A stretch of 64,000 nucleotides of DNA from Sternotherus odoratus (lineage: Eukaryota > Chordata > Testudines > Kinosternidae). The stretch spans positions 40,364,890-40,428,889 of the forward strand of contig JAVMKO010000003.1 of the NCBI GenBank assembly GCA_032164245.1. The letters are read 5' to 3'. Both the position numbers and the translations under genes were made by a program. Positions 1-12,574 of the stretch are shown one piece after another. The notes beneath the pieces were generated by a model, which worked only from the letters and a program-made list of their open reading frames with translations, had not been told where the DNA came from and did not search any database. The first letter of the stretch is position 1, and the number at the start of each line of letters is the position of its first letter.

Positions 1-1503
1 CACAAAGTTAGAACAATAGCAAGTGCTTTTCAAAAATCTCATCATATATAAGTAATGTGTTTGGAAATAAAGTAATTCATTTATTATATGCATAACCCTC
101 CCATCAAATGAGGTAATTATCTGATTAGTGGAGATAGCCAAGGACATTCAAGGCATTTAGAGAAAGTAAACTGATTTGACTGATAAGAGGTTGACTGGTA
201 AGAGCTCACCTTAAAGGCATATCAAGAAGGTGTAGTCACTGAATATTCAGCAACATATGGTAACCACAACATTGTGAAGTTCCTAAAATCAGATTTCCAA
301 CTAGAATGCTGCATGGATGCAATTTTTGGATAAATATGAAACCTCAGTACTTATATGGCTCAGTGACTCTATAGCATTTGAGACATCTAACAAAAGTGAT
401 GATGATCAATTTATGAAATTTAGCTAGAGTCGATTATGCAGAATTAATATTAGTGCAAATATTCCTCTCAAACAGAATAAGACCACTCACATAGGGAGCC
501 CTTACTTTTCAATTCCTAGATGAGGCCTCTGGAGGAAGTTCTGAAAGATGCAATCAGTACTTTCACTAAGTTTTCACAGTGCCTCCAAGAGTTAGCATTT
601 GATTAAGAGGATCAGGTTTAAGCTGAATTATGTACGTATAGTGAGATTGGTGGAAAGGGAATACACCTTGAGTGCCTAGACAAGACACTGATCTTTCCAA
701 ATATCAAAGAGATTTGTCTTCCATCTATCATCAAGGTAGTCTATTTACTCAGGTCTTACTGGATCATCACTAATCTTGGAAACCCAAATAGCTAGAATAG
801 CAAGAAATGCCTTCCATTACTTCCATCTTGCCAGAAAAGTACATTCCTTTCTCTGAAATGAAGATCTAGGAAGAATGATCCAAACATTCTGTCTGGACTA
901 TGTCATTTTATTATGTCTGGGGATAAAGTGGAAGTAATCCCAAAACCCTAACTTGTACATGCTGCTGCAGCGTGGCTTCTTAGAATGACAAAAAACACCT
1001 AGAACATTTTACACCGGTGAAATGTACACTTATCAGTTTCCCAGTTTATTTATGGAGACCAATTGTATGTATGTGTGAAGTTAATGACAATTCAAGATAA
1101 ATAAAAGGTGACTTGAAATTATTTAATCAAAGATGATCAGTCAGACATTAGCACAGCACTATGCAGAATACAGAGGCATTACCACCCTGGATGTGAGAGA
1201 CTCTGTGTCTCTTCTTCACTTTAACAGTTGGAATGCAGCAGTTTCATTCCCCAAGTAAGTTCCAAAACCTTTGTCATGATACAAGGTTTTTAGACAAAGA
1301 GCTCCCCAGCTCTTTGCCTACAATATTCTCCCAGAACAAAATTTACTGATGTTATTTCTTACTTTCTGATGGAATTTACTTTAATAGCCATACATTCTTA
1401 GTTTATCTGATGGATGTGTGAAGGCATAATTGTTTACAGCTGAGAAGACCAACCTATAATCGTTCTTCCCTGTTGATTCCCTGTGTTGATGTGAGATATC
1501 TAG
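1..1503. other. No gene seen; AT-rich intergenic or intronic sequence
   Basis: No open frame of note and no repeat family that I can name. It is probably deep intron of the minus-strand EGF-repeat gene, by position only. Confidence 0.5.
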
Positions 1504-1508
1504 CTATC

Positions 1509-2210
1509 TGTAGCAGGCGGCGACTCATCCCACAGCGCCTCCTGCTGGTATGTCCAGGGAATTCGCTCTTTCCAGCCACTGGAGAGCCCTCTGCAGGCCA
1601 ATGTCCTGCTTGCCCCTGGCCACGTGTCCCTCCCTGGACCCCGGTGCCCTCTTACCAAGGATGCTGCACCCCTGCAATACCCCCCCAGCCTCAGGGTCTC
1701 CCCTTCCCAGCGAACTCCTCACCCCCTATCCCCACCTTGCCTCAGCCTGGGCAACTGCCAGTCACCACTTACCCCCAATCACTGGGGCAGACTGCAGTAT
1801 CATTGCCATTCATCACTGGCAAGGGGGTTTGGCCTGCTGCCTCTGCCTCTAGAGCCATGAGCTGCCCCCTACAACCATAGTACCTCTTGTTGGGCCTTCC
1901 ACTAAGCCCTGCAGCCTGGGGGTTTCCAGGCCAGAGCTCCCCAGCTCCTCTAGCCTTGCCCCAGCCCTCCTTCACACTGAGTACCCTGTCTAGCTTCCCC
2001 AGCAGTCAGGCCAGTCTGCTTCTGCAGCCAGAGGAAACTCTCTCTGAGCACCAAACTCTGGGCCCTAATTGACCGAACCTCAGCTGTGGCTGCTCCATCA
2101 CAGCTGCTTTCACATGCAGCCCTCTGCTGGGCTACCTTTCCCTGGCTACAGCCCTGCAAAGGGCTGTTTTAACCCCATTTATACTGGAGTGGGGCCGCCG
2201 CCCCACCACA
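1509..2210. mobile_element. Solo LTR, 702 bp, TG...CA ends, 5-bp target duplication
   Basis: The GC-rich block starts TGTAGCAGG and ends CCACCACA. It is flanked by a direct repeat CTATC (1504-1508 and 2211-2215), the size of duplication made by many LTR retrotransposons. Its first 100 bases resemble the start of the larger element at 41927 (both have a GCGCCTCCTGCTGG block), so the two belong to one family. A TATAAA box lies on the minus strand at 2183-2178, which hints at minus orientation but does not prove it. The overlapping short open frames here reflect C-rich composition and are not genes. No internal retroviral genes are present, so it is a solo LTR. Confidence 0.7.
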
Positions 2211-2215
2211 CTATC

Positions 2216-3686
2216 CATCTATCTATCTGGTATGGTTACCATGAATATCTGGAGCTATGAAGTTGCCAAGGATTATTAGATACAGCCTAAAGCATAGCAT
2301 TTCTGAATAGGGTTACTTATAGGTTAAGGACCCATATTCTGGGCCTTAGGAGTCAAACATACTCTGTGTTAAAATAAAAAATTCTAAAAAATAATTAACA
2401 TACAAATATACCAAAAAAACCCCAACAACAACAACAACAACTCTAAAATTATTAAAATTTACTAATAGGTACTAATATCAGTGGGCTGGGGCCCAGGATT
2501 ATCAGTGATTCTCTGCTAATTCAAAACCATCCAAAGCAGCTGCATTCCTCTGGGAAAATGCAGCATATTGTACCCACAGAGAACCTCTTGAAGGAAGAAA
2601 ACAAGGTGATCACTATCCAGGGAACCCCATACAAGACGTAATAACATTTGGCCTGACAACACTCCAAGACTCAGTTTTTTTCAGTACTCTTATTTCAGTA
2701 ACTGATCACAAGAAATTACAACCAAGCACCAAAAATCCAAAACAAAGTTTCCAAAAGCCACAAGGAGCAAAGATTGCTGACCTAGGAAGAGCCAAAGAGC
2801 AGACTCTGTTATTGAGTCCACTATGGAAAAATCTCAATTACTGTGGAATTCAGAAACCATGCTAATGGGTATCAAAGGAATGCCTAACATGATTAGATTA
2901 TATACTATGTTGATGTGAAAAATAACCATACAAAAGGTAGGGAAAATATACATTTAAAGGAGTGTGCAAGATTGCTTTTTAAAGCAGTTTGTCCAGTAAC
3001 CCATGTGGAATGAAGCCATTCTTAACCTAATTCTGGAAAAGGAGTCAAATCTTATCTTTCATTTCTTGCTACTGGGTTTTAGACTAGGGAGGACATATTT
3101 TATAGTGATTATTAGAATCTAATCATCAGGATGAGAGCTGGAAGAAACAATACAACAGTTTTTGGCATTAGGGAAGATGAGTGGACAAGACTGAGAAATG
3201 CTCCAAACACTAAATATGGAATTATTTAGTTTATCTGAAAATTTCTGCAAAAAAGTGGTAAATATTTAAGAACAAATAACAATGGAAAACACAATGGAAA
3301 TCCATTTAGGTCTAAATAGGAAAGGGAAACACAGGGAAGTGTGAAGGGTAGTATGAAATAAAAGTCAATATAATTGTGAAGGAAGAGATTAAGAACTATA
3401 AATATAAGCAAGTAAAAGTAAATATATAAATTCTGGTCAACTAAAAGCATGATAATGTGAGAAGGACTATTGTAAGCAATATTGCAGAAACTATGTCACC
3501 TATAGGAAAAACTATTAATATTTCTTAAATAGATTTTCAAGAGGAAAAGACAGAGGTTGAAATCTGACCCTACTGAAGGAAGGGATAACTTTCATTGATT
3601 TCAGTGGAACAAATATTTCACCCAGAGAAGAAAAGTATGGGCTTTAATGGGACTAAATTAGTTTGGGCAGGTAAAAACGTTAGGAG
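2216..3686. other. No gene seen
   Basis: AT-rich sequence with a short CAA run near 2420-2440. No recognisable coding or repeat feature. Confidence 0.5.
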
Positions 3687-3689
3687 TGT

Positions 3690-3731
3690 GTGTGTGTGTG
3701 TGTATGTGTGTGTGTATATATATATATATAT
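3690..3731. repeat. TG/TA dinucleotide microsatellite
   Basis: A run of TG repeats passes directly into TA repeats. Confidence 0.95.
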
Positions 3732-3849
3732 TTCTGTTTGAGGTGAAGAAGAGCATGGAGAACTAGCAAAATAAAACATTACATTTTGTAAATTTAAAAA
3801 GGAATGATTTGGGAAACTTACAAAAATTGTTGTGAAAAAATATGAGCAT

Positions 3850-4130
3850 TTGTAGATAAAGTTCCAGGTCCAGGCAACATACTATCATAGGCTTTAAAGG
3901 AAATGAAGTGGAAATCGGTGACGTTTAACTGCAATTTTTATTAGCAGTTGTCTGATGGCAGTCTGTTTGATGACAAATGTTATTTAGTGATAAAGCACCA
4001 AAAGATATACAAGTATAAGCAACTGTAGACCATTTAACAGGATCTGTAGAAAAATATTATAATATAGCTCTTAGTACTATGCTACTTTTTACCTTGAAAA
4101 GGTTAATTTGAATAGAGATAGGAAATTTGG
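3850..4130 (+). mobile_element. Possible very old CR1-like reverse transcriptase remnant
   Basis: Broken translation around 3865-3900 gives VPGPGNILS followed by ALKEM. This resembles the K(S/A)PGPD-(x)-H-P-x-x-LKEL motif at the start of the CR1 reverse transcriptase. Several stops follow. The match is short, so this is a weak call. Confidence 0.3.
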
Positions 4131-5640
4131 ATTTATGATCAAGTGACCAGCCTTAGCTGACTTAAAAGTCATATTACCAGGGCACAGAAAAAGAAATAAT
4201 GAAATGGTTGAATTTATTAATATAATTTGTTACATGCTGACAGTAGGTTCAGCACAGTACAGAACAAAAAAGTCATAAATCACAGCCACATATATAATTT
4301 AATCACATATAATCTAAAGACAAACAGCTAATATAATAAGTTTCCATACCTAAAAGGCAAACTGACTGAATGGATATATTTTCTCAACAACTAGAGAGGC
4401 AGGTGGATATTAGAGATATTGTGGAGCTGATTGTCACTTCTTATAAATCGAGATCAGTGGAGCTATGACAATTTACACAATTTAAAAGGAGGGAGATTAG
4501 ATAATTTCTAACTCTTCTGCCCTTACTATAATACAGATGGCCACATTCTGCTTTCATGAGCACTGTGACAGATCCATTGATGCCAGTGTCACTCAGTGAA
4601 GGCAACTGAGGAGATCTACTTTTCAAAAATTTGAATTCTATTCTTTGGTCATTCTCTCCTGCTAATAATCTGTTAAATTTGCATTGACAAGACTGCATTG
4701 GATAACAAAATTTGACTGATAACATGGAACAATGCAATCCCAAAAAGTGCTAAAAGAATATTTATTCTTGTATCTAATGTCAAAATATTTGATGTTTTAA
4801 ACATGATTCTATATCTAGACTTCTTGTCAATTTTTCTTACTGAACCTATCCTAACAATAAATGTTTGAAAGTAGGGCAAATTATGTTTCTGAAAATTCTT
4901 TTTCTAGTCATCTTGAAGTAAGATTTACTTATATCTATCATGTATAACATTGTCCATAGTAAAGTTAGAAAGACACATTGGATATAAAATTATAGAAGAA
5001 TACAATAATATTGCACACTGGATAATAATGATATTGTGAATATTAGGTGTGCATTTTGTGGTAATATTTACAGTTATTAGAAGCTACATTTACAAATACT
5101 TCATTTTTATTATCTAAGGCCTATGTAAAAGAACTGAAGAGTAAAAGTCCATGTACCATTTTCTAAACTTAAATCTCCATACTCACCTACAGAGGGTGCC
5201 AGTAAAGTCTTGACATTTAACACATGTGTTAGTCTATGATAACACAACTCATACTCTAAGTATCAGAAACACCATAAATAAATATTAAAGGGCAGTAAAC
5301 ATCAAAGGAGAACTCATGGCCCTACTTAAATCAGTGGATAAACTCCCATTCATTTCTAGTGGGGCCAGGATTTCAGTCCAACATTTTAATAATGGCACCA
5401 CTTTATTACCTGAAAGAGGATGTTTGTGTTCTGAATTTTAGATGACCTAAAACTGGGGAAGTACTCTACCATGAGAAAGTTACATGACAACTCCTATAAG
5501 AGGCAATTAAAAAAACCCACAGCCTTTTAATAGGACCCCACTAAATTCAGGAAATTTAACAAATTCATCCCTGCTATAGAACAGATAAGATGATAAAAAT
5601 ATAGAAAACATGTTGTATATTAAATTCCATAGGTTTTTAG
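4131..5640. other. No gene seen
   Basis: AT-rich sequence. The open frames on the minus strand at 4441-4879 have no recognisable motif and look like chance frames. Confidence 0.5.
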
Positions 5641-5767
5641 GTTTCAGAGTGGTAGCTGTGTTAGTCTGTATCAGCAAAAAACAATGAGGAGTACTTGTGG
5701 CACCTTAAAGACTAACAAATTTATTTGGGCATAAGCTTTCATGGGCTAAAACCTATTTCATCAGATT
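5641..5767 (+). mobile_element. Short element sharing the Penelope-like 3' terminus
   Basis: The block starts GTTTCAGAGTGGTAGCTGTG. The first 30 bases are the reverse complement of the tail that follows the GIY-YIG fragment near 27548-27575 (ACTAACACGGCTGCT). It goes on with the motif 'TTGTGGCACCTTAAAGACTA', which recurs at 25490-25930. I infer a non-autonomous element mobilised by a Penelope-like element. Confidence 0.6.
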
Positions 5768-6410
5768 AATTCTGCTAAGGGTAGATTTACTATAGAGAGG
5801 TATCCACCATAAGTATCAATTGTATCTCTCTAATAGTAAACAATAAACAAAATGTCTCCACTTTTATTTTAAGCACACAACCTTTAGTATCAACTGGGGC
5901 TAGAGTTTTAACGACATTCCAAAAATATTGAAATAAACTCCCAGAGACTTCATTTCTTTCATGTTACAAAACTGAAATGCCTCTTTCTCTACAAATCAAT
6001 CAAGTATATTATAAGGAATTATATTTATGTTAAGTCTAACTGAAAGATTACTACTTTTACTTTTCCCCCTGCTAGTTATTCCACAGACGTGCTGATTACT
6101 ATGCAATTAACATTGTAATATTACTATTTTAACATTTTATTGTAAAACTGAATGGAAAAATAAAATGGAAAAATAATAAAAAATAGGAAAATTATGTAAT
6201 ATTAAGGTGAATGTATTCAGAACCCAGGATCTTTTTGATCAGTCTAAATATATGTATCATAAAACATTTTTAAATATTCATATTCTCTATGTACTTATAT
6301 GTCTTCACCATTGCCATAGCTGAATGTCTCCATGGTATAATAATATTATGATATTTTTTCTCTTCTTTATTAGGTATATTGTACATGGGCTTTAGTATTT
6401 ATATTTATAC
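5768..6410. other. No gene seen
   Basis: AT-rich sequence without a recognisable feature. Confidence 0.5.
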
Positions 6411-6705
6411 TAGCATAAGTGCCCGGCGCTGCTCGGGTCAGTCGGAGGTGGGGAGGTGGCAGACAGCTGACACCCCCTGACCAACCCCAACACCCACCCC
6501 TCACCCCTCACCCATCCCGATACCTTCCCACCCCCCCAAGCAAACCCAACACCCCCACCTCACCCCCCGACCAAACCCGACACCCCCACCTCACTTACCG
6601 TCCCACCAAACCCAACTCAGATCCATCGCAGGCGGGGAGGGGGCCCAGAGCCGAGGGATTCCGGGGACCTTCGCAGGTGGGGGGCGGCACAGAGCTGATG
6701 GATTC

Positions 6706-9424
6706 TGGGGTTCCGTTTGGAGGGGGGAGGGGCAGTGAGCTGAGTGATCTCCGGGGTTCCGTTGGGAGGGGGGAGGGGCAGTGAGCTGAGTGATCTCCGG
6801 GGTTCCGTTGGGAGGGGGGAGGGGCAGTGAGCTGAGTGATCTCCGGGGTTCCGTTGGGAGGGGGGAGGGGCAGTGAGCTGAGTGATCTCCGGGGTTCCGT
6901 TGGGAGGGGGGAGGGGCAGTGAGCTGAGTGATCTCCGGGGTTCCGTTGGGAGGGGGGAGGGGCAGTGAGCTGAGTGATCTCCGGGGTTCCGTTGGGAGGG
7001 GGGAGGGGCAGTGAGCTGAGTGATCTCCGGGGTTCTGTTGGAGGAGGGAGGGGCAGTGAGCTGAGTGATCTCCGGGGTTCCGTTGGGAGGGGGGAGGGGC
7101 AGTGAGCTGAGTGATCTCCGGGATTCCGTTGGGAGGGGGGAGGGGCAGTGAGCTGAGTGATCTCTGGGGTTCCGTTGGGAGGGGGGAGGGGCAGTGAGCT
7201 GAGTGATCTCCGGGGTTCCGTTGGGAGGGGGGAGGGGCAGTGAGCTGAGTGATCTCCGGGGTTCCGTTGGGAGGGGGGAGGGGCAGTGAGCTGAGTGATC
7301 TCCGGGGTTCCGTTGGGAGGGGGGAGGGGCAGTGAGCTGAGGGATCTCCGGGGTTCCGTTGGAGGAGGGAGGGGCAGTGAGCTGAGTGATCTCCGGGGTT
7401 CCGTTGGAGGGGGGAGGGGCAGTGAGCTGAGGGATCTCTGGGGTTCCGTTGGGAGGGGGGAGGGGCAGTGAGCTGAGTGATCTCCGGGGTTCCGTTGGAG
7501 GAGGGAGGGGCAGTGAGCTGAGTGATCTCCGGGGTTCCGTTGGGAGGGGGGAGGGGCAGTGAGCTGAGTGATCTCCGGGGTTCCGTTGGAGGAGGGAGGG
7601 GCAGTGAGCTGAGTGACCTCCGGGGTTCCGTTGGAGGAGGGAGGGGCAGTGAGCTGAGTGATCTCCGGGGTTCCGTTGGAGGAGGGAGGGGCCGTGAGCT
7701 GAGTGATCTCCGGGGTTCCGTTGGAGGAGGGAGGGGCAGTGAGCTGAGGGATCTCTGGGGTTCCGTTGGGAGGGGGGAGGGGCAGTGAGCTGAGTGATCT
7801 CCGGGGTTCCGTTGGAGGGGGGAGGGGCAGTGAGCTGAGTGATCTCCGGGGTTCCGTTGGAGGAGGGAGGGGCAGTGAGCTGAGGGATCTCCGGGGTTCC
7901 GTTGGGAGGGGGAGGGGCAGTGAGTTGAGTGATCTCCGGGGGTCCATTGGGAGGGGGGAGGAGCAGTGAGCTGAGTGATCTCCGGGGTTCCGTTGGGAGG
8001 GGGGAGGGGCAGTGAGCTGAGTGATCTCCGGGGTTCCGTTGGGAGGGGGGAGGGGCAGTGAGCTGAGTGATCTCCGGGGTTCCGTTGGAGGAGGGAGGGG
8101 CAGTGAGCTGAGTGATCTCCGGGGTTCCGTTGGGAGGGGGGAGGGGCTGTGAGCTGAGTGATCTCCGGGGTTCCATTGGGAGGGGGGAGGGGCAGAGAAC
8201 TGAGGGATCTCCGGGGTTCTGTTGGAGGAGGGAGGGGCAGTGAGCTGAGTGATCTCCGGGGTTCTGTTGGAGGGGGGAGGGGCAGTGAGCTGAGTGATCT
8301 CTGGGGTTCCGTTGGAGGAGGGAGGGGCAGTGAGCTGAGGGATCTCCGGGGTTCCGTTGGGAGGAGGGAGGGGCAGTGAGCTGAGTGATCTCCGGGGTTC
8401 CGTTGGGAGGGGGGAGGGGCAGTGAGCTGAGTGATCTCCGGGGTTCCATTGGGAGGGGGGAGGGGCAGAGAACTGAGGGATCTCCGGGGTTCCGTTGGAG
8501 GAGGGAGGGGCAGTGAGCTGAGTGATCTCCGGGGTTCCGTTGGGAGGGGGGAGGGGCTGTGAGCTGAGTGATCTCCGGGGTTCCATTGGGAGGGGGGAGG
8601 GGCAGAGAACTGAGGGATCTCCGGGGTTCCGTTGGAGGAGGGAGGGGCAGTGAGCTGAGGGATCTCCGGGGTTCCGTTGGGAGGGGGGAGGGGCCGAGAA
8701 CTGAGGGATTTCCGGGGTTCCGTTGGGAGGGGGGAGGGGCAGAGAACGGAGGGATCTCCGGGGTTCCGTTGGGAGGGGGGAGGGGCAGAGAACTGAGGGA
8801 TCTCCGGGGTTCCGTTGGAGGAGGGAGGGGCAGTGAGCTGAGTGATCTCCGGGGTTCTGTTGGAGGGGGGAGGGGCAGTGAGCTGAGTGATCTCTGGGGT
8901 TCCGTTGGAGGAGGGAGGGGCAGTGAGCTGAGGGATCTCCAGGGTTCCGTTGGGAGGAGGGAGGGGCAGTGAGCTGAGTGATCTCCGGGGTTCCGTTGGG
9001 AGGGGGGAGGGGCAGTGAGCTGAGTGATCTCCGGGGTTCCATTGGGAGGGGGGAGGGGCAGAGAACTGAGGGATCTCCGGGGTTCTGTTGGAGGAGGGAG
9101 GGGCAGTGAGCTGAGTGATCTCCGGGGTTCCGTTGGAGGGGGGAGGGGCAGTGAGCTGAGTGATCTCCGGGGTTCCATTGGAGGAGGGAGGGGCAGTGAG
9201 CTGAGTGATCTCCGGGGTTCCGTTGGGAGGGGGGAGGGGCAGTGAGCTGAGTGATCTCCGGGGTTCCGTTGGGAGGGGGGAGGAGCAGTGAGCTGAGTGA
9301 TCTCCGGCGTTCCGTTGGAGGAGGGAGGGGCAGTGAGCTGAGGGATCTCCGTGGTTCCGTTGGGAGGGGGGAGGGGCAGTGAGCTGAGGGATCTCCGGGG
9401 TTCCGTTGGAGGAGGGAGGGGCGA
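6706..9424 (+). repeat. G-rich minisatellite, 45/46-bp unit, about 59 copies
   Basis: The unit contains TTCCGTTGGGAGGGGGGAGG followed by GGCAGTGAGCTGAGTGATCT. A 45-bp variant has TTGGAGGAGGG in place of TTGGGAGGGGGG, and some units have AGAGAACTGAGGG. Groups of variant units recur at about 8158, 8568 and 9024, spaced 410 and 456 bp (9 and 10 units), which shows higher-order duplication. The unit has no stop codon in any minus-strand frame, and 46 is not a multiple of three. The array therefore reads open for over 800 codons in more than one frame. These frames are artefacts, not genes. Confidence 0.95.
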
Positions 9425-9642
9425 GCTGAGCGAGTGCGGTGTCTGTTGGAGGGGGTATTATGACATCATCAGCACCTAACTGCCCAGCTGATGTGATTGG
9501 CCCTAAAAGACTTTCACCCCTGGGGGGCGTCAGAGGTGAGATCCGAAAATTTTTCGACCCTTACCAAGATCTAGACCCCAAGACCCCTCACTGTACCAAA
9601 TTTCAAGTCTCTGGCTCAAACGGTGCGGGAGGAGTTCGCTGT

Positions 9643-9690
9643 CATACGTACATACATACATACATACATACATACACTCATACATACACC
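9643..9690. repeat. CATA tetranucleotide microsatellite near the right end of copy 1
   Basis: ACATACATAC repeats, present in shorter form in copy 2 near 14450-14477. Confidence 0.9.
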
Positions 9691-10263
9691 ACTTGACTTT
9701 TATATATATAGATCTCTAGTACATGGCATTATTTGTACAGGAGAGATATTAAAAAGTTAACTTTTACCAGTAATTAATCTGTTATATCAATGAAGCCACA
9801 GTCTCTCTATACTTTGAACAGTAATGATCACATTTGTTAACAATATTATTCATTATTTATATTACAGTATTCTAAAGGACCAATAATGGATCAGGTTTCC
9901 ATTCTATTAAGTGTCATAGAAACATGTAGTTGTTGCCCTAGAACAATTAAAATTTAGGGTAATGGCAAAATGCAATGGGAGAATGAAACAAATGGATGAG
10001 GGTAAAGGAAAGGGAGGAGAAATGTGAGCACATTTTTATACAAAACTACTTGGAAATACAACATTGCTCACCACTGCCATAATCATTATTAAAGCTTTTA
10101 TGCTACCTGAGAAATCCACTGCATAAAATCCAAACAAAGAAAGAAGCAAGCAAACAAAAAAAGAAACAAACAAACAAAGAAACAAGTAAACAGCTTGCTG
10201 ATAGAACTGATGTGGTCACCAATATAAATTGCTAACTCAAATATAGCTGCCAATTTTAGGTTT

Positions 10264-10680
10264 ATGAAAACTATTTCCCCTCTGAATTTTGGCTCCCTGC
10301 TGAAATTGTGTGGTCTTCCAATATCACTTCCTACAGTAATCATATTCTCAGGTTGTTCTCATGAAAGTGGACAGGACAAACGGTTAAAATTATTTTTTAT
10401 GAATGATGAAGCATATCCATTGGCAGGCAACTGTGTCTGTGAATTGGTATTTAAGTGTGGGGTCTTTGACTCATTTAAACATTGTAGCATAGCAGTTTCA
10501 GCATCAAATACATCCCAAGGGGACAACTGTAGCCACTGTAATTTAGAGCAGCCCTTAGGCAGCCTCACTGAAAAGCTGGTGCTTCTGCTGAGAGCAGCTA
10601 AGCCAGACCAAGCCATTGTTCTAATACAAGCTGTCAAAGTGTTTATGAAGTTGCTGAGCCAGGTTATTACCAAGATATGA
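10264..10680 (+). other. Unrecognised open frame of 138 codons, possible pseudogene fragment
   Basis: The frame reads through 417 bp of otherwise stop-rich AT sequence. The protein has several cysteines, including a CSHCNLE stretch near residue 90, and an amphipathic C-terminal part (TEKLVLLLRAAKPD, then QAVKVFMKLLSQV). The upstream end runs into a poly-AAAC tract at 10130-10190. I do not recognise a family. It could be a decayed piece of a transposon or processed gene, or a chance frame. No start context or neighbouring exon supports a working gene. Confidence 0.2.
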
Positions 10681-11471
10681 CATTTATAACAAAGATGTCA
10701 GTTCAGTCTACTCTTATTTTAGCTAAAATATTGGTTGAAGAAATCATCTAGCTCAGTGAATCCTATTGATCATTGAGGACAGAAACTGTTTGCTGAGATG
10801 GCCTGAGCAAGCCTACAAATGTATCCAGGATGCCCCTCTTGTCATGATGCCACAAATGTCATGCTTGACAGCAATGACATGAAAAACCTCTTTCCAGTAA
10901 TTGTTCCAACATTTAAAAAAGTTGTATTGGAGTGAGTGAAAGCCTCCTGTGTAAAATGATGTTGTGGAACATTTTTCTCAAGCAATATCTCCAGCTATTC
11001 ATTGGTTTTAACCGATGACGAAAGAGATTTTTCATCCCTCCCTAACTATATTAGTGAAGTGTGTGTTTTGTCATCCAATGAGCTAATCATCAGATTCACT
11101 GTGTGCAAAGCAACAGATATTGTCAACATGCTCATTAAGAATTGTTTTAATTGAATTTTGTGCATTACCTATGGAGGGGGGGGGACTACATTATGTAACT
11201 TGGTGTCAGAGAGCCAGATATCAAGTCTATTTATATCCAGAATAATTTTTGAGAAATATCCACAGAAGGATCACATTAGAATGTTATTACAACATTATAA
11301 TGTATTGCTGCAATGTGCTGTAGCAATAAGGATGCTCAAACAAAGCTGCCTTGTCCACAGAATGTAAAGCAGAGTGAATGTATTCTAACAGAGATTTCAG
11401 TCCCTGTACCTTAGTAACTAGTGCAGCACAGCAATTATTTTAAGCACACATAATGGCACAGGAGAGTTCAT

Positions 11472-11820
11472 TTGAAGACCTATCAAAAGCTTCAACTGGC
11501 AGAAGCTATGTCTGTTCCCCTAGTTAGCAAAACTAGCCATATGGCACATAAGACTTGTTCTCTGAAAATTGCATTAGCTCCCTATGACATTTGCCTCCAG
11601 ATACAGATCAAGGTGCTGACTGTGATCAACAAAGCCCTAAATAATTTTGATCCCCACTATCTAAAGACTGCTTCTCATACAACTACTGCTGAAGTTGAGT
11701 TAATAGAGCCCAGATTTAAACACTTGATTGCCAGTTCTCAGATATTCTCAGTTCAGTACCCTCGCTTCTTGAATATGCTGTCCAGCTGATCCAACAGAGT
11801 GAGAGTATTTTAATCTGTAG
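11472..11820 (+). mobile_element. Decayed LINE remnant (L2/CR1-like ORF2 C-terminus)
   Basis: The translation contains a segment like the common module after the reverse transcriptase of L2-type LINEs, where a 'LxWLPV' core is followed by RIxFKxLxLxxKALxxLxPxYL. Here it reads QIQIKVLTVINKALNNFD followed by PHYLKT, and further on SVQYPRFLN in place of the usual (A)PxLWNxLP. The fragment is short and old. No catalytic part of the reverse transcriptase is visible. Confidence 0.45.
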
Positions 11821-12574
11821 GACCCCATTTTCTCCCAGCATGGTTCTGAAAGGTTAAATTTGTGGGGGAACAAGGGTGGATCTTGTCTGTTTAATCTACA
11901 GTATGTTTAGTTTGGGGACTTTTTTTTTTTTTTTTACTTTTAGTAATTATATCTCTGCTTTAATAAATAATGCATATGTGCCCTGGAATAGGTTTTGTAA
12001 CTGGGCACACTTAGGAACTTTGGACTGTGTGGAGGGGACTGTGTGGAGGGGACTGTGTGAGTGTGGGTGGGATAGACTGGTGTGCCGATTATTATTTTGG
12101 GTGAGAGAGTGTGTGTGCGTGTGTGAGTAAATAAGCAGAATACAGAGGACCAGAGAGTGACACAGACTATCTGAAGGAGCAATTAAAAGCATGTAGTATG
12201 ACCCTGGAAGACACTGGGGTAGATGTTTCTGGGTCAGGTGTACAGGCTGAAAAAAGCTGTGAGCAAAATAAGCTGTTTCCTGCTGTTAGATTCTTTCTGT
12301 CTAGATTCAGAGATTCAGTACATTCTTTGTAAATAAACAAAAGCGCCTCAAGGAAATACCTGCCTGTCCCCAATTTATCCTCCTAACTTGAACAACCCAC
12401 TACACTTCTAATTTTTGACTAGGTGCTCGGATAAAAAGGGGCAACAGTATTGTTATTAATTGTTATAAAAAGGCAGTCCTATAGTTTATTGTTATTCTTA
12501 AATAGCATTTATCCATTGCCCTTCAGCAGACTGTCACTGCTGGTTCTGCTTCTTTCTTAGTGGTTATTATAAAT
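11821..12574. other. No gene seen; poly-T and GT-rich tracts
   Basis: Holds an 18-base T run near 11920 and a small tandem repeat (GGACTGTGTGGAGG, about three copies, 12020-12062). Overlapping open frames here come from the low-complexity GT sequence. Confidence 0.5.

Larger units (their letters stand above)
6411..9713 (+). mobile_element. Unclassified repeat element, copy 1, with expanded internal minisatellite
   Basis: Copy 1 shares both ends with copy 2 (12575-14501). The left end reads TAGCATAAGTGCCCGGCG and the right end reads GACTTTTATATATATAGAT after a CATA-rich stretch. The 290-bp right arm (9425-9713) is nearly identical in the two copies; the left arm holds CCCAACACCC-type motifs. 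No open frame for a transposase or reverse transcriptase is present, so it is non-autonomous. I do not know its class. I found no terminal inverted repeats and no clear target duplication. Confidence 0.75.

Noticed and set aside
1473..2260. Proline-rich frames of up to 135 codons
   Set aside because: They lie in a solo LTR and are explained by C-rich composition.
6595..9178. Minus-strand proteins of 815 and 853 residues
   Set aside because: They translate a 46-bp minisatellite without stops in any minus frame. The same peptide text recurs in all frames, and composition explains the open reading.
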